DNA of 16,580 bases from an uncultured Oscillospiraceae bacterium (lineage in GTDB: Bacteria > Bacillota > Clostridia > Oscillospirales > Oscillospiraceae), in assembly GCA_934597345.1 (NCBI GenBank), contig CAKTRJ010000042.1:1-16580 (forward strand), written 5' to 3'. Positions 13,790 to 16,580 of this stretch are shown piece by piece; within the stretch, counting starts at the first letter, position 1, and the number at the start of each line of letters is the position of its first letter. A program made the translations under genes and the position numbers. Under the pieces are notes generated by a model, which did no database searches, had not been told where the DNA came from, and saw nothing but the letters and a program-made list of their open reading frames with translations.

Positions 13790-15561
13790 TTACGCCTCCT
13801 TTGCGGCGGTGGATACCGCCCAGTTCTTCGCGCCGATGTGAGAGCGCCACATGTCCTGGTACAGCGGGCAGGTCTCCAGCAGCTGCTCCTGCGTACCCTG
13901 GGCCACGATGGCGCCGTTTTTCAGCACCACGATGTTGTCGGCGTTTTTGATGGTGGACAGCCGGTGGGCGATGACCAGCAGGGTCTTGCCCTTGGTCAGC
14001 GCGGCGATGCTGCGCTGGATCTTATCCTCGTTCTCCGGGTCGGTGAAGGCGGTGGCCTCGTCCAGAATGACGATGGGCGCGTTCTTCAGCATCATACGGG
14101 CAATGGCGATGCGCTGCTTTTCACCGCCGGACAGGCGCTTGCCTGCCTCGCCGGCGGGCGTGTCATAGCCCTGGGGCAGCTTGCTGATGAACTCCTCGCA
14201 CTGGGCGGCCCGTGCGGCGGCCTTGACCTCCTCGTCGGTGGCGTTGGGGTTGCCCAGACGGATATTCTCCAGCAGCGAGCAGCGGAACAGGAAGTTATCC
14301 TGTGTCACGAAGCTGACGTACTCCGACAGCTGGCTCAGGGGCATGTCCTTCACGTTGACGCCGCCGATGGTGATGGCGCCGGAGGTCACGTCCCAGAACC
14401 GGGCGATCAGCTTGGCCACGGTGGACTTGCCGCCGCCGGAGGGGCCTACCAGCGCGGTGAAGCTGCCCTCGGGAAGGGTCATGCCGATGCCGTGGAGCAC
14501 CTCGTCCTTTTCCTCGCCGGTGTAGGAGAAGCGGACGTTTCGCAGCGCCACATCGGTGTGCGGGATATCGGCCCGCTTTTCCGGCTGGGGAAGCTCAGGC
14601 ATTTCCAGAAATTCTTCCAGATTCTCCACGGTGAACTTCACCTGCCGCATGTTCTCGGAGAATACCTCCAGCTTGGCCAGAGAGCCTACCATGGAGATGG
14701 ACAGCATGACGGCCAGCGCGGCCTCCGGGGGGTGATGGCGCCCTTGTTGGCCAGCGCCAGCGCCACCGGCAGCGTGCCGATGAGGGTGGAGGGGAACAGG
14801 GCGAAACTCAGCTTCATGGTGGCAAAGGTAGAGGCCAGCCATTTCACCACGAAGGTACGGAAGTCGTTGATGGCGGCGGCATACTTCTCATAGCTGACGC
14901 CTGCCCGGCCGAAGGCCTTGATGACCTCGATGCCCTCGATGTACTCCACGATGGTGCTGTTCATGTAGTTGGCGGACTGGTCGTACTTGTCGAAGTTCTT
15001 GCCGCTGATCTTGAAGGTCAGGCCCATGCAGATGAAGGACAGGGGGAACGTCACCAGCGAGGCCAGCGCCAGCCGCCAGTCGATGCACAGAAGGGCGACG
15101 ATGCTGACGACGGGCAGCACCACATGGCCCGCGCCCTCGGGGATCATGTGGGCCAGAGGCGGCTCCAGATTTTCGATCTTGTCCACCATCATGCTCTTGA
15201 TCTCGCCGATGGTGTGGTTCTCCACGTTGCCCAGGGGCGCGTGGAGGAAGTGGTCGGCCAGCCGCAGCCGCAGACCCTCCAGAATGGTATAGGCCATGGC
15301 GTGGGAGGTGCCGGTGGACAGGCTGAACAGCGCTATCTTCACCGCGTAGGCCAGCAGCGCCAGCAGGCACCATTTGACGGCCAGCGCCGCCGTGGCCGTC
15401 CCGGCCACGAACAGGCAGATGAGCGCGTACATGCAGTAAAACGGCACAAGCCCCAGCATGACGCTCAGCACCGACAAAATGACGGACAGGACCAGCTGCT
15501 TCTTTTCCCCCTCGGCATAGGCGAAAAGCGCGCTTGTCCAGCTTTTCTTTTTGGCGTCCAT
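13790..15561 (-). pseudogene. ABC exporter half-transporter, frameshifted
   Basis: This is the partner of the downstream exporter gene. From the ATG at 15561 (ribosome binding site AAGAGGA) the frame reads a normal membrane domain to ALANKGAITP at about residue 276, then turns into unrelated residues and stops at about 14686. The correct continuation, PEAALAVMLSISMVGSLAKL, lies in the next frame. The switch falls in a run of six G at 14727-14732 (C on the coding strand); seven would restore a 590-residue protein, the same size as its 584-residue partner. The ATPase half is complete, with GPSGGGKS, VTQDNFLF, LSGGEKQR, IVILDEAT and AHRLST. The rest looks well kept, so the defect is recent, a sequencing error, a slippage-variable tract or a programmed frameshift. 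As read here, the membrane domain and ATPase are separated. Confidence 0.85.
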
Positions 15562-15589
15562 ACAATGTCCTCTTTTCTGCTTGAATTTT

Positions 15590-15607
15590 GGTTAGTGAAA
15601 GCTAACC
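15590..15607. promoter_or_regulatory. Candidate TetR operator before the exporter genes
   Basis: An 18-bp inverted repeat GGTTAG-TGAAAG-CTAACC lies between tetR and the first exporter gene, 29 bases before its ATG and just downstream of a possible -10 box. Position and symmetry fit a repressor site for the adjacent TetR protein. Confidence 0.5.
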
Positions 15608-15618
15608 GCTATGTAAAA

Positions 15619-15624
15619 ATTATA
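15619..15624 (-). promoter_or_regulatory. Possible internal -10 box for the exporter genes
   Basis: A perfect TATAAT on the minus strand lies eight bases after the tetR stop codon begins. The -35 region at a 17-base distance is AAAATT, a poor match, so this may be a weak promoter separate from that of tetR. Confidence 0.4.
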
Positions 15625-15629
15625 GAGCA

Positions 15630-16247
15630 TCACTGCCCCATAATTTTCAGCCATCCGGCGGTGTAGAAATCGCTCAGCTCCTCCAGATACCGCTGCGCGT
15701 CGGCCAGCGGCATGTCGTGGATGATGATCTCGCAGTAGGCGTTCATCATGCCGGTCACCAGCATGTGCTCCAGCCGGGGATCGATGTCCGGCACGGCCTT
15801 GCCCATGGACCGCAGCACGCCGCAGTACCGCTCGGTGGCGGTGACCTCCATGGTCACCAGCTGGTCGATCAGCGAGGAATAGGGCGTACCCTCGGCGCGC
15901 TCCAGTATCAGGTGGAAGGCCGTGCGGCGGGCGTCCATATAGACCAGCAGTTCCTGCATGCAGTGCCGGCCCACCTCGCCCATCTGCACCACCTGCTCCT
16001 CTGGCCGCAGGGCCTCAAAGCCGAAAACGGCGTCGCGGTAGGTGTCCAGCACATGGCGGTACGGCTCGTCCACCAGCGCGGCGAACAGCGCCTCCTTGCT
16101 GTCGTAGTAGCCATAGAGGGCGCCAGTGGTGACGCCGGCGGTCTTGACGATGTTCCGCAGCGACGCGGCCTGATAGCCCTTTTCCAGAAATTCCGCCTGC
16201 GCGGCGGTATGGATCCGCTCCAGTGTGGAGCTGTTTGCTTCTGTCAT
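15630..16247 (-). CDS. TetR/AcrR family transcriptional regulator
   Basis: The 205-residue protein has the family's N-terminal DNA-binding domain: AAQAEFLEKGYQAASLRNIV leads into the helix-turn-helix KTAGVTTGALYGYYDSKEAL at about 35-54, followed by the all-helical ligand-binding C-terminal domain. It most likely represses the ABC exporter genes 68 bases downstream, and perhaps itself. The start ATG at 16247 has CAGGAG at six-base spacing. It is expressed from a perfect-consensus promoter whose start region overlaps 13-bp tandem repeats. The ligand is unknown. Nothing looks damaged in this gene, in contrast to the first exporter gene. Confidence 0.92.
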   Translation of the reverse strand: MTEANSSTLERIHTAAQAEFLEKGYQAASLRNIVKTAGVTTGALYGYYDSKEALFAALVDEPYRHVLDTYRDAVFGFEALRPEEQVVQMGEVGRHCMQELLVYMDARRTAFHLILERAEGTPYSSLIDQLVTMEVTATERYCGVLRSMGKAVPDIDPRLEHMLVTGMMNAYCEIIIHDMPLADAQRYLEELSDFYTAGWLKIMGQ

Positions 16248-16257
16248 CCGGTTCTCC

Positions 16258-16307
16258 TGTTATAAGAGTGTTATATTACGGTGTTATATTACGGTGTTAT
16301 ATTATAG
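16258..16307. repeat. 13-bp tandem repeats at the tetR transcription start
   Basis: Two exact units GTGTTATATTACG (16268-16280, 16281-16293) are followed by a third matching at the first 11 bases (from 16294) and preceded by a degenerate unit (16258-16267). Each unit contains an imperfect palindrome GTTATATTAC. The array runs from the tetR -10 box to close to its ribosome binding site, so it could be an operator array or a slippage-prone spacer. Confidence 0.8.
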
Positions 16308-16328
16308 CCGGACGGAGGCGTTTGTCAA
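16301..16328 (-). promoter_or_regulatory. Consensus sigma-A promoter of tetR
   Basis: On the minus strand TTGACA at 16328-16323 and TATAAT at 16306-16301 both match consensus perfectly, with a 16-base spacer. The -10 box lies inside the third unit of the tandem repeats. Confidence 0.85.
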
Positions 16329-16580
16329 GCCCCGAAGGGTGAAAATTTTATGGGGATAAACTTCTCATCCCCGTACAAAATACAAAGCCCCCCTGTCTGA
16401 ACGACAGGGGGTGCTCCTATTAGGTGGCTTAAATTTGGATATTTTCTCTTTTCATTCCTCGTTTTCTCAAACCGCAAACCAGCGCAAGCGTTTGCGGTTT
16501 GAAAGTAACCGTCAAACCACCCCGCGCATGGACAGGCATGAGACAATAGTAACGGAACGTTTTGCAACGTTCCGTTACTG
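16329..16580. repeat. Gene-free end region with three palindromes
   Basis: I see no credible gene here. There are three inverted repeats: 16389-16411 (9-bp C/G-rich stem, loop TGAAC; on the minus strand followed by a T-rich stretch, so a possible weak terminator), 16467-16502 (13-bp stem including TCAAACCGCAAAC, with a small inner GC-GCAA-GC hairpin), and 16548-16579 (perfect 14-bp stem AGTAACGGAACGTT, loop TTGC). They resemble in style the palindromes at 145-404 and 10741-10760. Confidence 0.7.

Noticed and set aside
16325..16567. Minus-strand frame of 80 codons at the right edge
   Set aside because: It lies across three palindromes, starts inside one and has no ribosome binding site; it looks like translated repeat sequence.

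Overview
The window looks like chromosomal DNA of a GC-rich, spore-forming, strictly anaerobic Firmicute, most likely a gut Clostridia of the Oscillospiraceae type. The reasons are an oxygen-sensitive 2-hydroxyacyl-CoA dehydratase system, a SpoIIID-like sporulation regulator, strong AGGAGG ribosome binding sites and GC-rich codon use. The genus cannot be fixed from the sequence alone.

Region 1 (1-8062, minus strand) is one long operon read right to left: dehydratase activator, dehydratase alpha, dehydratase beta, family III CoA-transferase, D-2-hydroxyacid dehydrogenase, acyl-CoA dehydrogenase, etfB, and the first 25 codons of etfA at the window edge. Together these make a reductive (Stickland-type) branch: 2-oxoacid to (R)-2-hydroxyacid, to 2-hydroxyacyl-CoA, to 2-enoyl-CoA, to saturated acyl-CoA, with CoA recycled by the transferase. 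The gene set resembles the Had (leucine/isocaproate) and Fld (aromatic lactate) systems; the substrate is not decidable here. The operon starts from a consensus sigma-A promoter (TTGACA-17-TATAAT) with a 15-bp palindrome of the FadR/PdhR/LldR operator type just downstream. A 330-bp block of palindromes and a dispersed repeat separates etfB from etfA.

Region 2 (8063-8973) holds two small hypothetical genes on the minus strand with promoter and terminator. An 89-bp inverted-repeat (MITE-like) element sits in their 3' untranslated region, and a hairpin covers part of the second gene's ribosome binding site.

Region 3 (8974-10506, plus strand) is a single DUF1846 gene with its own intrinsic terminator.

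Region 4 (10507-11973) has a second 86-bp inverted-repeat element and a second copy of the dispersed core repeat. Then come, on the minus strand, spoIIID (with an odd start region) and an HpcH/HpaI-type aldolase.

Region 5 (11985-16580, minus strand) is a tetR regulator followed by two half-transporter ABC exporter genes that should form a heterodimer. The first exporter gene is broken by a frameshift in a run of six G (C on the coding strand). The tetR promoter has perfect consensus boxes and overlaps 13-bp tandem repeats, and an 18-bp palindrome lies before the exporter genes. The last 250 bases hold only palindromes.
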